Below, one piece after another: positions 25,733 to 38,800 of a DNA stretch of 64,000 bases. The notes below the pieces were generated by a model, which had not been told where the DNA came from, searched no databases, and saw nothing but the letters and a program-made list of their open reading frames with translations. The DNA is from Pleodorina starrii (taxonomy: Eukaryota > Chlorophyta > Chlorophyceae > Chlamydomonadales > Volvocaceae): the NCBI GenBank assembly GCA_030267565.1, contig BRXU01000010.1, forward strand, positions 3,096,501 through 3,160,500, read 5' to 3'. Position 1 is the stretch's first letter; each line of letters starts with the position of its first letter. Both the position numbers and the translations under genes were made by a program.

Positions 25733-26277
25733 TCATCGCCGGATGTACTGCACTCCATGGTGCCGTCGCGCACAAAGAACGAACCGTATTCCGATGGACT
25801 CCACGAGTCCGCAGCTGCATGCCGCGCCGAGCGCTGCCGCATGGCGCTTGGGGCAGCGCAGCGGCTGGGGGAAGTGCCTTCTGCAGCTTCCCCCATCAGG
25901 CTCCCGTACTGCATCTTCTCGGGGAAAGTGCCTGCACTCATTAGACAGGCGATTTACCCAGCCACCCCCATATGCCACAGCATCAATACACGCCCCCTCG
26001 TCGCTAAGATCAGCAACGTAGCCATGCAAACTCAGGCCTCTTGCCTACCAAGCGCTTGCCAGTGACGGCTGCGGTCGGCCGCAGTGTTCATTCTGCCGGA
26101 AAAGGCCACGCCCGCAGCCGCCCGATCCCAAATGAAACCGTGTCTGCAGTCGCGGCAGTTCACAGCGGTGTAGTGCAGTGGCGTGCAGCGGTGCTGCTTG
26201 TTCAGCTTTCCCGCGCCCACGGGCCGCCCCGCTCTGAACTCTGCCTCACGGTCAATGCACCGCACCCGCCGCTGCAC
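25733..26277 (-). pseudogene. Possible degenerate ankyrin-repeat fragment
   Basis: On the minus strand at about 26160-26208 a frame reads KQHRCTPLHYTAV, close to the TPLHYAA core of ankyrin repeats. A neighbouring frame further on reads DEGACIDAVAYGGGW, like the GA-x-ID start of a following repeat. The two pieces are in different frames and no full gene can be assembled. It may be a remnant or coincidence. Confidence 0.25.
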
Positions 26278-27635
26278 ATGAAGGTCGCGACCGCGCGTGG
26301 CACCGCTGCGACACGGGTCGAGGGTTTTGCAGTGTCACATGGTTCACGTCAGTCCAAGCAGCCAAAGGCAAACGGGGCCACGACCCTGGCTTGACATCTT
26401 GGACCCTGGCTCTGCCTGGCTCCGCAAGACGCACCTCCGCACGATCACCGTACGAAGGTCCGCGCTCAACACAGCCGGGCCGCACTGGCCAGTAACCCAT
26501 GAAGGTTGAGTAAGGACTGCCCACAGGGTTAAGGGGGGCTACGGTACCGCCGCCGCTGCCGCTGCCGCAACGGCGCCCTTGCCCTGGCTTCCTCGACTCG
26601 TCTGTTGCCACCTTCCGCCCAGCGCCGCAGCACAATAGTCCGCGTGAGCCGCCCCGTCTAAGGAGAACACCCGCCTCTTTGGGAAACGTGTCCAAGCGCG
26701 TGCGTGACGCCCCGCCCCGCCCCGCATCGCCCCGCCCCGGGGCCTACCGTAGCTCGGGGCACTCGCGTGAGCCCTGGCTGCTGCAGACACCGACTCAGCT
26801 CGCGTGGACACCACACGCTCAGGAGGGCCGTAGAAAGGATCCCCTTGCGGTGCGGCGCGTCAGCCCCCCCAGTCTACGGGGCCCTGATTCCGGGTCTGGA
26901 GGGTCCGGCGACCGGCAACACTGAACACTCCGTCCGGGCGCAAGAGGAACGGGCTGACCAATAGGATCCGCGTGTCGCGGTGGAGGAAAGGGGAGACGGC
27001 GAATGTGTTGTTGCGTTGTGACTGTTACAATGGGCTTCAGACTCGGGACGGGTAAAGCCAGCGGGCCAGCGGGCCGTGCGCTGCACCGGAGGCGAGCGTG
27101 GCAGCAGTGACGCACACCCAGATCAGACAGCACGAGTCAGAGAACGACCGGACCCGGGGGTAAGGCTCAGAAAGACGCAACCACGCGCGGGCGGCTTTGC
27201 CATGAGGCTCCCCGATTGGAGACACGGGCCCGGGCCCGAGCCCCCCACATGTGGGCGCATCAACAGACCTGACAGCCCTGTGTGCCCTAGACACCCTAAG
27301 CAACGGAAAAGGATCCGGATCAGCGTGAAGCAGCTCTTCCGTTTGCTGCCGCTGTGGCCGCGAGCAAACCAACTTGTCTGACACAACTCGTTAGAGGGGC
27401 GACGTGACCCCACTGAGTCCCACAAGCCCTAAAATGGTGGCACTGAGGGGACAGGCCCCCTCATGCACCGACTGACCAACCCCCACATAGGAGGGCGGTG
27501 CCCTCACCCTAGAATGGGCCCAGAAAGCCCCACACACTGTAACATAACATAACATAACATCCATATTCATTACCACGTTGTTGCAATGGGGCTCCCAGAG
27601 CACTCGCAGTGTTGCCGCAAAGGGCTCTGGTGATC

Positions 27636-27678
27636 TGTACAAGAGTGCACCCCGAGTGTACTTTTGCACTCTTGTACA
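27636..27678. repeat. Perfect 14-bp inverted repeat
   Basis: The arm tgtacaagagtgca (27636-27649) is matched by its exact reverse complement at 27665-27678, with a 15-base spacer that itself contains gtgtac. Additional GTAC cores follow at about 27685 and 27693. It is not next to a recognised gene. Confidence 0.75.
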
Positions 27679-29633
27679 AAAAAGTACAGAAGTACAAAGT
27701 TCCGGTATTGTAACAACCACTCAAATACAGACAAATAAATTTACTGGCGCCGGACGGTGGACGGGGATTTCGCTGCGGACGGAATTGCCGCAGCTTCTCA
27801 CATACCCTGCAAGCCCGGCCTGCAGGCTAACACCTGCTAACACACCCCGCAAGCCCGGCCTGTACAGCTCAGCAAGTACGTCGGCACGCCCCGGCAGTAT
27901 ATTCTGGGGGTGCAGTGTGGCGCGGGCGGTGCTGTACCCGGCGGTGACGCTCCTTCCTCCCAAAGTGCGAACCGCCTTCCTCCTGAAGCACCTGCGGCTG
28001 GTGGCAGTGCTGCCACATGCGACGGGTGCTCATGCGTGCTCGGCCCCGGAATGGATCCGAAGCGAAGACAAAGGCGCCATTACACCCGCGCGGGCCTCAG
28101 GTTGTGCATGGTTGTCCTGGTGGCCTTCACTGCGATGGACAGCGAATGGAGATTGACCGCAATGTTATTGCCGCGTAGTGGGTGGGTGGGTGGGACACGG
28201 TTTGCGCACGCCCTCCCATGCACGGAGGGCGCGGAGTGCATGGGGACGGCTGATGTGCGTTTGATCCCAGCCTGCGGAGACCGGTGGGACCGAGGTGCCT
28301 TCTTGCTGTCTGGGTGGTTGGGTACAAGGATGGACACCTCTTCCACCCCCGCAGCCCTACTCCAAATCGCAGTGAGGTAGGACAGGGTAGGACGTGCTCT
28401 CGAGGATTTTTGGTTCCTGTGTTGGGAGTAGTCGGCTAATGCATGAACCCCCTGCGAGCGGTGGTGCCTTCGGGCTTCCTCTGGTGTCCTCACTTTCGAG
28501 TGTAGATGGTTGTCGAGGGGTGCCCTTCTTGGCACTAGTCCTCGCTGTGTTGAGGATGCCCCTTGGTGTGGCGCTTCCGGATAGAGTGTCGCTCGGGCCC
28601 GCTCTTCCGGGGTATGGGACGCTTTTGGGATTAAAAAACAATAGTGTTGGTGCGGTATGCACCGACGATTCTTTGGGTCCATTTTCAAACAATTCCGAAA
28701 CGATTCTTAAACGATTGGGACCATTTTGAAACAATTCAGCTGCTGTGCAGCATGCCCCGACGCACCTTGCCGCAGCTGTGCACGTAGTGTTCCGCCAGCT
28801 TGTGCGTGGGATGCCTTTCTGTTATTGGGGGTCTATTGGGGGGAGTCTTGGAGGTGAGTGGATGGTTCGTGATGGTTCCTTCAGGAACCACGAGAGGGGC
28901 ATCGGCTGCAGATACATATCATTCCCTGTAAGCCTTGAACAAGGGGCAAAAGGTTGACTTGCACCTGGGCACAGACATTGCAACGTCGGGCCCCCCGATG
29001 ACGTAGGACATCAACCAGAGCAACATCAACAGTCAGGACATCAACAGTCCACACCGTTCCGGCCTTACATTTTTCAGGTTCGAATGAACACAATCATTAT
29101 GAAACTAGGTGGTGCTAAGCCGGATGCGAGAACCCACGCTCGGGACAAGGGAGTGGAGAGCTGGTTTAGGCACGGCCAAAGTTCGAAAGTGTGAACATCA
29201 ATTTTGTGCAACCGCCTGCTTCCAGGTAGAGTACATATGTAGAGATAGTAGACATGAACCATGTCTATAGACGAGTTACATGCAAGTGGTGTAGCCGGAT
29301 AATCGCTTCCTAACGGAATAGACTCACAATCGGGCGCTTTTGAGACAACCCACTAAGCATAAATAGACGTTGGCATGAATTCACACAGAAATCATCATGT
29401 GTTGGGCCCTGCAACCCTTTTGTGAGTCATCAAGTTACGTACGATGCACGCAGTACTCCCGGTTGTTGCAAAAAGGACGACACGTTCCGTGCCCGTTAGC
29501 GCTGCTGTTCCTAGGTCGCAGATGTTTGAAGCGGGGAGGTTTCAATACTAACTGGCATATCGTTGAAGCATGTTGAAACCTAGCCGAAAAACAGACCAGG
29601 GGCGCTGAAAACACCTTTGCGCCCTACGGTACC

Positions 29634-32600
29634 ATGAGTCACTTCCTATGCTCTTGTTTTTGTAGCCCTCGGCCGAAAATTCCCGAGGAGTACCTGCGGC
29701 CCCAGGGGCTGTACTCGTTGGAGCGAGTCGACCTGAAGAAGCTGAAGCGCTTAATTTGCAACCAGCAGCTTGCGCCATGTCATCCGGGCGTGGAAGAACC
29801 TGGGCCTGGGCAGGACGTGAGTCGGCTGCACGAGGTGTCTGCAGGTGTCCGCTCCCAGCCCCATTTTGGGCGCAGCTTGACACCGTATGCCGTCATTACC
29901 GCAGCTGGAGGAGTGCCCTATCTGTTTTCTACACTATCCCATCCTAAATAGTTCGCTGTGCTGCCAGAAGCGCGTCTGCACGGAATGCTTCCTTCAGGCA
30001 AGCGTTGGGGCCTTGCCTCACGACAGGAAGGGGTTGCATGAAGTTCCTCGTTGTAATCATTTTGAGAGGAGGCATATGTTACCAAGACCTTTCATGGACA
30101 CGCGCTTTGCAGGTGCAAACCAGCACCGCTCCCCACCAGTTGAGTTCGTGCCCTTTTTGCAAAGTGATGCGGCCGACTGGGTACCTGGTCAAGGTGAGGT
30201 TATTGGCTGTACCTTACGGGACTAACCGTGTCTGAAGCCCGCGTCTGACTCCGCTCGCTTTTTTCGGAACCGTGTCGTCGGACGTCTGGGACATATTGGT
30301 CCGCGGTGGTAGCTGATTGGTGCAAGAACTGCCGAGGAGAAGGAGCAGGAGCGTGTGGAGGAGCAGAAAGTGATTGAAGCGAGAATCCGAGAACGGGAGG
30401 TGCGGCATGACAACTCTTAAACACGGCTTGACGCGCGCCGGAGACGAAATTAGCTCAGCGCTGTTTACATGGGCGGGTTTTACCGACAAACTTGGTGCCC
30501 TGTAAATTGATGGGCACGTTACGAACTGCGTACTCACTAGAGTAAACAACTTGCCTATCGTCCATGGGCAAGTGATTTGGCGAGGTGCCGCGTCGCCGCC
30601 TATTGCCGCTGTTAAAAACCCCACGGGTTACGACGCCCGGCGTTACCTCGGGCCCATTCTTTGCTCGCCTAGGTTGGCCTACCCCAACTTAGAACCAAGA
30701 CGCTCCATAGAAATTGCCACGCAGGCTCGTCCTGTGGCGACTGCCCGCCCGACTCGCCCTGTGGCGACTGTCCGCCGCTCATGATCTTCCATTTGCTTGC
30801 GCGGCGAATCATGTGTCGGCACATTTAGCCTGCATGGACAACAGACTGCGTCAAGCTGCACTGCAGCCACCGCTGCGGCTTTAACTGTAGTGCCTGCTGC
30901 TGTATCGTCCCCACAGGAGGAGATGCGGCGGGATCAGGAGCGAGCGCAGCAGCGGCAACAGCAGCAGCAGCAGCAACAAACTGCCAGCACAGCCGCCCCA
31001 GGCAACCGCACAAACACCAGCGGCCCCAACGCCGCGCAGCAACAGCAACAGCCGTCTGCAGGGGTCATCGCTGCCGCCGCGGCGGCGGCGTCTTCCCTGG
31101 AGCCCTCGGGGGGAGTGGCCGGCCAAGGGGCTGCTGCCAGGGCCGCCGGCCGCGCACCCGCAGCCGCGGCGACGGCAGCAGCGGCAGTGGGAGGTGCGGT
31201 TGAGACAGCGGCGGTCGGCAGCGGCGGCGCCGGTGGCGGCCACGGCCACGGCGGCCACACCGGGCGCTATCAAAGCGGCGACCGACATCGTCCCGCAGCG
31301 GCGCCGGTTAGCGCTTCTGCCACGGTGGTCCAAATGGGAGGCGGCGGCGGCGGGGGCGGGGGCGGTCTTGGTGTTGGGATATACCCGACGGCTTCAGCGC
31401 GGCGGGCTGCGGCGGCGGCGGCCATGTCGGCTGCTATTCAGCAGCACCAGCAGCACCAGCAGCAACAACAATTCCTCCATCACCACCACCATCACCCAGG
31501 AGACCGCTACATTGTTGGCCCTGAAGTGAGCCGGAAATCAAGGGAATGGTTAATGGTTATGTTGATGGATGAAGATAAACCCGCACAAACGGATGGGCGG
31601 ACCTGGGCTCCGGGCTTGTTCAGAGGATTGCGGGACCTTTGCTGTTACAGCGTCCCTTGGCAGGCAGCGTCCCTTATCCGGGGTGGTGCCGTATAGTACA
31701 GCATTGCTCGTGCCCGCACTGATTTGGGTCTCGAGCGAGCGTTTATGGTGGCCAGCTCCTGTTCTTGGAGATGTCCTCCCGCTGCATCCGCTTTTGTTCT
31801 GTGTGCGTGTGTGTGTGTTTGTCCCTGGGTTGCGGGGCACTTGTCGGCTTGGTATTGCAACGCTACGGCCCGTCGTTGTGTTCGCAGGCCGGCGCTGGCG
31901 GGGCGCCGCAACCGGAGGCCCCGGACCACGGTGCCGCGGCGGCTTACGGTGGTGGCGGCGGCGGCGGCGGTGGCCACCCACGGCGACAGCAGGTGGGCTG
32001 AGCTCTCGGGCGGGCGGGCGGGTGGGCGCAAAGGTGGGATGGCTCTTTCGCTTGTCAGGTCGACTCCGTGTTTGCTCTGTTGACCGGATCAGTTCTTCTT
32101 CCTCCGTGCCCCAACTCGGAATGCAAAAAAACTATATGGCGGGGGCGGGGCTGACTCCCAGCCACCTCCAGCTGCTAGCGTGAGCTCCACAACACAATGC
32201 GGCAATGGGGCGCAAGACGCAATACGCAAGGCGCAACGCCCGCGGCGCACTGCAGTGCGTTCCGCTTCGCTGAGGCTTTTCGCCCTAAGACGACAGCCCT
32301 GTTGGCTGCTGTCGAGCCCCGCCTCTGTGCCATGTCAGATGTCACCGCGCCATCGTTGCGTTGATTGTTGTGCGGTCATGAGGGATGGGTGACCACCTCC
32401 CTGGTTGCGGATGTTTGTGCTTACATCTCGTATACGGTATGTCCCTGCCTGTCTGTCTGCCGAGCGAGCAGGGCGGCGTCGGGCGGCGCTACCGTCTCAC
32501 CGACTACGTGCCGGCCGGCGTGGTGGACATTGCGATGGGACTGGACGACATCAACGACCTCATGGTACGACCACACATGCCCTCCTTTCGCACAGGCCGC

Positions 32601-35600
32601 TGGTGTTGGTGCTGCCCCTCCTGCCGTTGTGACGGCGTCGTGTGTCGATGTCGTACCTGCCCCTGTGGCTGCTGGTTGGTTGGTTGGCTACCCAATCGTG
32701 ATGGGAGTTTTGCGGCTGTCGGCTTTTGGATGGAGAGGAGCGGAGATGGCCGGGGCCGGGGCGCTTGCAGCGCAAGAAGCACGGTTTTGAGCAGGGCCGC
32801 CGGCCGGCCGGTTCACACGGGCTTGGGGTTTGGCTGGATGATTGGGACAGAATCTGTATCTGGATCTAATACATTTGGAAAATGCAAGGGCGGATGTTAA
32901 GAGGGCTCGCCCGTCGTGCCTTGCCCGGGCAACGCAACCTTCGGGCGTGCGCTGATGCGTATGCGGTCGTTCCCGCGCTTGTTGTTGTTTCGCAGCTTGA
33001 GCAGGCCATGTACGAGTCGCTGGCGGTCGCCGTCCCGCCTCCGGCGCAGCAGTTGACTGCCGCCACCGGTGTGGCCGCGGGCGGCGGAGGCGTCGAAGGG
33101 GCCTTGGCGGATGCGGTGGACAATGACGCCGCCCTTGCCGCGGCGTTGGCGGAAAGCCTGAACGGCGGCGGCGGCGGCACCGACAGCCCGGTGGCGGAGC
33201 GGGCGGCGCTGCCGCAGGCGATGTCGTCTCGTGCGACCGGATTCGCCGCCGCTGCCGCTGCCGGCGGACCCGTGGGTCGGTCTGGTTCCGATTGGCGCCA
33301 GGCGAGCGGGTGAGCGCGTTGGGTGCATGCGCGGCCCCGCGAGGCGCGAACGAGGGGCGACGGGGCGGCAGCTGGGGTTGGGTGTCTATCTTTGCTTGTT
33401 CGCCCTGATCGGTGGTGGCCTGTCGCGCCGTTGCACGTAGCACGAACCGCATGCGCATGCACGTGTTCCTCTCAAACGCCTCTGAAATGCCCCTCCCTCG
33501 TTCGCGGCATGCTGGCGTCATGCCCGCCGTTGGCCTTTCGAACGCGGTTCGGCGGCAATAGCCAGCCTGCTGCCTTAGCTCGCCCGGCCGTCGGCAGTGG
33601 TGATGATGCTGGTGGCGCTGGAGTCAGCCGCACGACAGTCAACCGAAGTGGCTACGGCGTGGTGCTGCCGGCGTCACCATCGACGCCCACCCGCGGCGCG
33701 CACACCGCCGCAGCTGCCGCTGCATCCAGGCCGGCGGCTGCAGCCACGGCGATGGCTTCGGCGCAGGCCGTGTCGTCGCCGCAGGGCAGCCGCACGCAGC
33801 TTCAGCCGAAGCGCGGGTCGCCGGCGGCGGCGGTGGCGGGGCCACGGCGCGACGGCGGCAGGCTAGCGGCGCCGAGTTCGCTGCCGGAGGAGCGGGGTCC
33901 CTCGCCCGGCGCAACAGGTCCAGCGCGGAACCGCCGGGATGCGTGTGCTGATGACGAGGCGGAGGACGGCGAGGGGGAGGAGGAGGAGGAGGAGTCGCTT
34001 GTGAGCCGCCGCACCGCCGCGGCGCCGACCACGGCATTCGCCGCCGTAACCGCGGTTGGCGGGCGCCTAGCCAACGATGACGCGGAGGCTGCTGCCTCGG
34101 TGCCGCAACGCGCCGCGAGCGGTTCGTTGCCGCGGGATGCTGCGGCCGCTGCGGATGCCGCTGATGCCGTGGCGCAGGCCGCCGCTGTGTCCGGGCCCGA
34201 GTCCGCGTCGTCGACCGCCGTTTTCGGGGTTGAGGCGCGGCTATCGCCCAGCACCCAATTCCCGGGCGGCTCGCGGCCTTCGGCCCGTCGTTCTGGCAAC
34301 GGCACGCTGCCCGATATGCAGGCCTACGTCGCGGAGGCGCCGGTGGCAGCCGGCGGCGGCGCCGCCGCTGCCGCCGGGGCCCGCCACTCCAGCTTTTGTG
34401 GTGGCTTCACGCCCACGACGTTGTCACCCGTGCCGTCGGAGGGTCCCGTGGGGGCCCTGCTAGATGCGGTCAGCGGCGGCGGCGGCGGCGTCAGCAGTGG
34501 CGGCGCCGCCGGCGATCAACACGTGACCAACCCCCTGTACGACATCTGGTCCAACAGCAGCAGCAGCGCGACGACCAACGGCATGTGCAAGAACGCCATC
34601 GTTGACGCGCAGGGCCTGGCGGCTGGCACGGCGACGGCCGCGGGGGTGCCGGCGGCGGGGAACGAGGAGGAAGCTGCGGCTGCGGCGGGCCGGCCCGGCG
34701 CCGCCGCCTCCGGCCGCTGGGGCGCCAGGGGTGGCGGCAGCGAGCGCTCGTTCACGGGCTCGGACGTCGGCATTGTGTTGCAGCGCTCTGCCAGCCGCGA
34801 TTCGCCGTCGGCGACGAGCCTGACGCCGCCGCCGCAGCAACAGCAGCAGCAGCAGGAGCCTTCGCCATCGACTGCGCCCGGCGCATCCGTTTCGGCGCCC
34901 GTGCGGTCGCTGCCGCTGAGGCCCCCGCCGCCGCCGCCACTGGCGGTGGAGTCGCAGACTGCTTCCGGCGATCCTCCTGGCATTGCTCCGGTGCCTACGC
35001 CCGGTGGCGGAATGGCCGTTACGCCCAGTCCGCGGCTGGGCTTTCCGCCACTGGGCGTATCCCCTCCCACTGCCGCTCCCGCCTCTTCGCCTCCCTCTGA
35101 GGCGGCTCCAGCTGGCGGCGCCGCCCCGTCAGTGGCGGAGGTGGAGGCGGAGGCGGAGGCGGGCGCATCGACGACGGTGGTGACAATCCAAACGTTGGCA
35201 GCGGAGCTGCTGCGCCACGGCAGCGGCAGCGGCACTGTCGCCGCAGCGGCAGCTGCGGCGGGCTCGGGCGACGGCTCGCACGTCGTGACCGTCGGCATGG
35301 TGTTTCAGGTTCCGAGCGGCGGCGATGCAGCAGCCGCCGCCGGCGCCAGCGGCAGCCGTGGGTCGCAGCCCGCAACGTCGGCAAAGCCGCCTCTGGGCCC
35401 GGCTTGGGTGGAGAACCCTGACGGCAGCCTGCAGGTATTGCTTCCTTCGGCCGCGCCGGCGGCGTCGGCTGCGGCGGCGCGGCACCGGCGCCCCATTGGC
35501 GGCTACGCCGCCACCTCGGATGACGTCATGGAGGTGCCGTACACGGATTACGAGCTGCCAGAGTTGGCTCCGGTACCGTCGCTTGGGTCGCCGACGGGGC

Positions 35601-35824
35601 TCGACCTGCCGCCCGCCGCGCCGTACATTGCCGACGGCGGCAACAAGCCCGCGCCAATGGCAGTTGAGGGCTTGGATCCGGCGGAGGAGGCGGCGGCGGA
35701 GGAGGCGGACGAGGCGCTGCTGCGGCGCTGCGAAGAGGCCGACCAGCAGCTGCGGCGGTTGGTGGCTGCGGAGGATGCGGCCGTGGCGGCGGCCATTGCG
35801 GCCGTCGACCGTGCCAGCCGATGA
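29634..35824 (+). CDS. DA2-like RING-type E3 ubiquitin ligase with long tail
   Basis: Predicted about 1263 aa. Exons: 29634-29816, 29905-29997, 30113-30193, 30313-30399, 30917-31525, 31888-31992, 32472-32564, 32996-33309, then 33598 (or 33562) to 35824. The N-terminus ([20 protein letters not shown]) and RING-like centre match plant DA2 and yeast Sip5 proteins: [10 protein letters not shown] at 64-73, Cys pairs at 80/81 and 86/89, and CPFC at 105-108. [14 protein letters not shown] follows, as in the family. Residues 387-472 hold a conserved [13 protein letters not shown] block and two UIM-like helices, LEQAMYESL and [11 protein letters not shown]2 is an E3 ligase limiting organ size in plants. 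The roughly 740-residue Ala/Gly/Pro/Gln-rich tail is unusual, since Arabidopsis DA2 is about 400 aa. Intron 2 has a GC donor. TTTTTGTAG just after the ATG could be an acceptor, so a tiny upstream first exon may replace the first ten residues. Confidence 0.85.
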
Positions 35825-38800
35825 TGCGGCAGCAGGCTCCGGTGGGAATGGCCCCCCAGCCAGGAGTACCGGCTCTTGTTAGCGCTTTCGGCTGCCATGG
35901 CAGCAGCACAACACCGTTGAGCGCAACGCCGTTTTGTGGACCAGCATTTGGTCCCTCGCTGCGCAACTGCAGGCGTCTCGGTGGGTGCGGTCTCGGCCTC
36001 CCCACGCGCGCCCGCTGGTCGGTCGTGCTATGTGGAGGCCCGCCCGCCTGCTGCCTTGCGGGCGTGAGGCGGTGCAGTGCCGTCCGGTGCCCTCGGGAAG
36101 GATGGGCCGTGAGCAAAACATGGGCGGAAGGATAGATGGGCGGCGGGCCGGGTCGGGTGATGGCGAGGTGTGGAGCCGGCTCGGGGGTCCGTGGTTGGCC
36201 GTTGGTGGGCCTTTCGAGCCGCGCTGTGTGTCTCTGGCTCCGGTGGATGCGGGGTCGTAGGCCACGTGTGCGTAGGCGGGGTCGTAGGCCACGTGTGCGG
36301 GGTCGTAGGCCACGTGTGCGCATGTGTGGCTGCGAGGTGCGGTGGGCGGCAGTGGCTGGATGCTTTTGGACGGCGATTGCTGGCTTACGGAGGAAGGGCC
36401 TTGTGCAATTAGTGAAAAGAAGGCGGGGCCGCTGCACTGCACATGCAGCGTTGGGATGGCAGCCCATGCGTGTCAGCGCCGCCCCGCCCCGTACGCCCCG
36501 CGATTTCAACAGCTCCTGACGCCCGGCCACACGACCTCTTGAAAGGAGACGTCCCAACGGCGCCCCAACGGGTCAAGCCGGCCAGCAGGGCGCGGTCGCT
36601 AGCTGGCTGGCTGGGGCAGTGCCGGCGCAGTGCTAGACTGGTCGGGCGACGCAAATGCAATTTGATGCACGGTGCAGGTGCGATTTGATAGTGTGATAAT
36701 TATTGTGATAGCAGGTAGGGAGTGGTAGATCACTGTGGGGACCTATTCAGTCGGCCGGAAGGTGGGGTGCACGGGCGGCGGGGCCGGCAGTAATGGCGAT
36801 GGCATGTGATGTTTTCGATGTACCAAGCAACGAGCGCGTGCCAAGGGACGGTACTCGAGGTGGGAGGAACGAGGGCTTGAGCGGGCGCGGTCCCGTGGCG
36901 CGGCGGCAAGCGCTTGGCCGGGGCAGGTCCTGTCCCTGGCCTAGTAGGGTGCGGGGGTTCGCGGGTGCGGGGGTGGTAGGTGCGTCATTATCCGGAGGAC
37001 CGGCAGCAAGTGCTGGTGGGGCAGAGTCAAGGTTGAACCCCAAGCGACCCGCGGGACCGTCTCGGGGTGGGAGCGTGCGTTCTGGCTGGGGGAATCGTGT
37101 GCGGGGAGTCATATACTCTCCCAAGTCATGAGGTGCGCATGACGTGGGCAGCTACGTGGCGCGGTGTTGGTTGGGTGTGTCTGCTTCTGCAGATGCTGGT
37201 CAGTGTCGTCAAGTGTCTTGAGCTGCTGCTTTTGACGGAACATTTGCTTGTGCATCTTTGTTTTGCGCAACAGTCCCCTTCATAAAGCTGTAGGCTGTCT
37301 CGCAGCAAACCGCGATCCAGCCGTCATCTTCCGACATGTATGGCCGCTTGCCGGTAGGTTCTGTGCCGTCCGTCTGTCCGTCGTTTGAAGCTGTAATAGA
37401 GTCTCACCGCGGGGTGGTGGCGGTTGGCTTGAATGCCTAACGTCGCAACACCCACGATCGCCGGCCCGCCCGCCCACAGTCCGTTAGTCCTCCTTTACCG
37501 CGCGATCAGCCAGCCTCTTGGTGTGTAGCGCATGCGATGGGGGCGCGGACGCCGGCGCGCCGTGTGCGGTGTGTGCGGTGCAGTGGCGGCCTCACACCAC
37601 GGTGGGTGAAGTGGTGGCGAAAAAGCACCGCGAGATGTGTAACCCGCATTACCATGGCAGGATGGCTGGAATCAGGTGCTGACGGACGGAGGGGGCCCCC
37701 GCGAACATTGGACGTGGGCCTGGAGGACCGCGAGCTGCGTGTTGGGCCGCTCTTGGCTGGGGCATGGACGTCCATGGGGCCGCGCCGTTGTCTGTAACCT
37801 GGTCGGCTGAGCGCCCGAAGCCTTCGCTACCTTGGCCGGGCGCGATTCATTTACCCGTTTTGGGGGTTCTTTACATTTACAGAGGCAGAGCCACCGCAAA
37901 CACGGGATGGCGTCGGTTGGCTGCAGTGCAGTATTGGAAGCGCGGGAGAAGGTTGGGGCAACTAACGACGGCTCACGGGAGGCTTTCTGCAAGCGATGCT
38001 GCCTCGCTACACGGAGACTGGTTAGTGCATGGTGTTTTGGATGTACGGTAGCTGCATGGTGTTTGATTGAATTTGGAGGATCGTCTCCCTTCTATGAATT
38101 AATAGCGGGGAAGGGGCCTCGCCGTAAGGCACGCGCTGATGCGGTACTTCGTCATAAGACTCGAGGGGAGTGATGTGCACGTCACGCTGCTGTGGACGTT
38201 CGATAAGCAATTCGATGAGCCCCTCCGCGTGTTATTGTGGTTGTCACAATGGGCCCCAGGCCCACTCCAGGAGCAGTAGGGCCAGGGGGCCAGATACAGA
38301 ACAAGAAGAAAACAATCCCAGACCAGACAGCATGGCTCAGAGCCCGACCCCCCAGCATGCCGGCAAAGGGGGAATTGCCCGTAGCCATGAGGCTCCCACG
38401 TGGGCGACCGGCGCTCGGCAGGTTGATCTCCCAATTCACCCAGCTAGTCCGGACTATCGATAGCCCAGGTTCAGTAGCAATGCATCAGGCGGTGACAGCG
38501 GGGGACGCGACCGTGGAAGCGGACGTGTACGACCGTGCATGCAAAGGAGGCGCGTGTGGCCGGTTTTGCTGCTGTCCGTGTGCCTCACCGCTTGGAACTG
38601 CGGCATCCGGCCACCGCATTTGCCTGGCCACCGGGGTGCCGTCATACTGGTTGGCAGCGGCGGTGCTCACAGCCGCCTCTGCTCATGGCGTTCCAGGAGG
38701 GACGCATAACCCTGCTTAGGACCTGATCAGGACAAGGCGCTGCGGGTCGTGGGCGGGCGAGCGATATCCGCGGGAAGGGAGTGGTGAGGTTCTGTCCGAT

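Larger units (their letters stand above)
24878..29633. other. Gene-poor interval
   Basis: About 4.7 kb with no confidently recognised gene. It contains one GACCCGTGGGTC site (25375), an ankyrin-like fragment near 26.2 kb, an AACAT-type pentamer run at about 27540-27562, a perfect 14-bp hairpin at 27636-27678, and AT-richer sequence with short repeats after 28.6 kb. The phrase gccatgaggctccc occurs both at about 27199 and at about 38383 with loosely similar surroundings, possibly from an old shared repeat. Confidence 0.5.

Noticed and set aside
33323..35824. The 833-codon open frame as a separate single-exon gene
   Set aside because: Its beginning overlaps a likely intron, it has no good start context, and the frame joins smoothly to the upstream DA2-like exons, so I treat it as their last exon.
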